From assembly GCA_947487095.1 (NCBI GenBank), contig CANKVI010000047.1, positions 1 through 7,228 on the forward strand: DNA of 7,228 bases. Direction: 5' to 3'. Of the stretch, positions 4,933 through 7,228 are shown piece after piece. This DNA is from Acidimicrobiaceae bacterium (GTDB taxonomy: Bacteria > Actinomycetota > Acidimicrobiia > Acidimicrobiales > Ilumatobacteraceae). How positions within the stretch are numbered: the first letter of the stretch is position 1; the number at the start of each line of letters is the position of its first letter. Made by a program: the position numbers and the translations under genes. The notes beneath the pieces were generated by a model that was not told the DNA's origin, did no database searches, and was given only the letters and a program-made list of their open reading frames with translations.

Positions 4933-5523
4933 ATGACCACCAAGCGCAATCACAACAAACCAAGCAACCGCACAATCCAAACTAAAAAGCGTCAAGACGC
5001 GTATGTCATTGGGGTGCATAACGCACTTGCGGCCCGTTTTGGCAACCATGCCAAGTACAAGGGGCAAGAAGTTGCAGATGTCATTCAGTACACCATCGTC
5101 GAACTCCTTGGGCGAATTACATACATCATGAGCAAGTACCCGGACCCTGCGCATTATGTTGGCGCGCGTCTCTCGAACGTGGTCACCGACCACAGTCGTC
5201 GTCAAGGGGCACAACGTGGGGAAGGTGCACGATTTGACCGCATTGTTGGGTCAGCAGACGAAGAGCACACCGCACGGAAACTTCAGCAAGTTGTTTCGGG
5301 AGACTCGTTTGATCTCGCAGACCATCTGGACAAAATCGCACTTGTGCAGAAAGTCAAAAAAGTGTTGACCGCAGAAGAGCAGCGCATTTTTGATTTGGTT
5401 TTTGAGAAAGGTTTGAGCGTCACGGAGGTTGCGAAGATTGTTGGACAGCGTCGCGAAACTGTGAGTCGCAAATTGAGCGATGCAAAAGAGCGTGCGCGAA
5501 AGGCCATTGGGCCAGCGTCGTAA
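4933..5523 (+). CDS. ECF-type RNA polymerase sigma factor, sigma-70 family
   Basis: The product of 196 residues directs RNA polymerase to specific promoters. Region 2 spans about residues 22-105, with the signature EVADVIQYTIVELLGRI and the YVGARLSNVVTDHSRR stretch typical of the -10-binding helix. Region 4 spans about 143-192, with a helix-turn-helix at 161-186 (LSVTEVAKIVGQRRETVSRK) that would read the -35. Regions 1 and 3 are absent, as expected for this class. The start is chosen for AGGGG (4923-4927), 5 nt from ATG, and because the promoter at 4745-4772 makes the in-frame ATG at 4717 untranscribed. The N-terminal 20 residues are basic and Asn/Lys-rich. No anti-sigma gene follows; the next gene is convergent, 4 nt away. 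Its signal and regulon are unknown. It might instead be a non-sigma regulator with a sigma-like fold, but both regions look intact. Confidence 0.85.
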   Translation: MTTKRNHNKPSNRTIQTKKRQDAYVIGVHNALAARFGNHAKYKGQEVADVIQYTIVELLGRITYIMSKYPDPAHYVGARLSNVVTDHSRRQGAQRGEGARFDRIVGSADEEHTARKLQQVVSGDSFDLADHLDKIALVQKVKKVLTAEEQRIFDLVFEKGLSVTEVAKIVGQRRETVSRKLSDAKERARKAIGPAS

Positions 5524-5527
5524 CGGT

Positions 5528-5686
5528 TCATTTCTCGGGTTTCACTCGTACCATCTCCACAACTTTTGCGCTGTGGCTAGCAAGGTTGTGGCAGGTGGGC
5601 GAGTGAGTTACCCGAACATGCAATGTGATCTGGTTATTGCAGCTCGGACATTCCCAGTGAATGGTTCGCTTAGGTGATTGTTCCAT
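5528..5686 (-). CDS. Small zinc-ribbon protein (52 residues)
   Basis: AAGGAGG (5693-5699) lies 6 nt before ATG 5686, the strongest ribosome binding site in the window; a longer in-frame ORF with an ATG at 5725 lacks one. HWECPSC (10-16) followed by SPTCH (29-33) gives Cys13, Cys16, Cys32 and a fourth ligand, perhaps His33 or His38. This is a treble-clef or ribbon-like zinc knuckle. The tail is VVEMVRVKPEK. From memory, similar tiny proteins with CxxC and PTC motifs occur in Actinobacteria without known function. It is 78 nt downstream of the membrane-protein gene on the same strand and may share its transcript. It converges on the sigma-factor gene. Confidence 0.78.
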   Translation of the reverse strand: MEQSPKRTIHWECPSCNNQITLHVRVTHSPTCHNLASHSAKVVEMVRVKPEK

Positions 5687-5764
5687 GTTGTGCCTCCTTG
5701 GCAAGTCGTAATCGACAAGCCGCACAACATAAGGAAAGGTGTGACGCGGTTTCTTAAAATCCTT

Positions 5765-7228
<1,464 letters not shown>

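Noticed and set aside
5528..5725. Zinc-ribbon gene starting at ATG 5725
   Set aside because: The first 13 codons would cover the AAGGAGG ribosome binding site of ATG 5686 and add no conserved-looking sequence.

Overview
The window looks like chromosomal DNA of an actinobacterium. Its base composition is intermediate (about half G+C by eye) and its genes are tightly packed on both strands. The evidence for Actinobacteria is threefold. There is a LexA (SOS) box of the Gram-positive/actinobacterial GAAC-N4-GTTC type. There is an NrtR-like Nudix regulator. There is also a membrane protein beside ligA that resembles, from memory, uncharacterised proteins of Acidimicrobiia such as Ilumatobacter relatives. 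The lineage is an inference; no rRNA or other marker is present. I see no tRNA, rRNA, CRISPR array, insertion sequence or phage module.

Left part (1-2409). The C-terminal 53 codons of an unrecognised plus-strand gene end at a hairpin terminator. A minus-strand two-gene operon converges on it: a 67-residue, mostly disordered protein and, overlapping it by ATGA, a 381-residue protein. I read the larger protein as two sliding-clamp-like domains followed by a TY-Chap/YbjN-like domain. A perfect 16-bp LexA box lies just upstream of a -10 element in this operon's promoter, so the pair is probably induced by DNA damage. This is the best candidate for an undescribed system here. Upstream on the same strand is an unrecognised 249-residue protein with a CxxC-x5-C motif, an acidic Trp-rich tail and a GC-rich 3' end. 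Its mRNA leader contains a nearly perfect 30-nt dyad followed by a pyrimidine tract.

Middle (2410-4932). A plus-strand zinc-dependent deacetylase of the histone deacetylase/AcuC superfamily directly abuts the stop codon of a minus-strand NrtR-like Nudix protein. The winged helix of that Nudix protein appears to be split by an insertion of about 100 residues that contains a methionine-rich patch. The intergenic region to its right (4503-4932) carries a perfect 20-bp palindrome over the ribosome binding site region, two further hairpins, and an extended -10 promoter for the next gene.

Right part (4933-7228). A small ECF-type sigma-70 factor converges on a 52-residue zinc-ribbon protein. Upstream of the zinc-ribbon gene, on the same strand, is a 270-residue polytopic membrane protein with a soluble C-terminal domain. 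Divergent from that is the start of NAD-dependent DNA ligase (ligA), cut off by the window end.

Functionally the window is a string of short, separately controlled units. Two involve DNA maintenance (the LexA-controlled clamp-like operon and ligA), two involve regulation (the NrtR-like protein and the sigma factor), and one is a metabolic or protein deacetylase. No pathway links all of them on sequence evidence.
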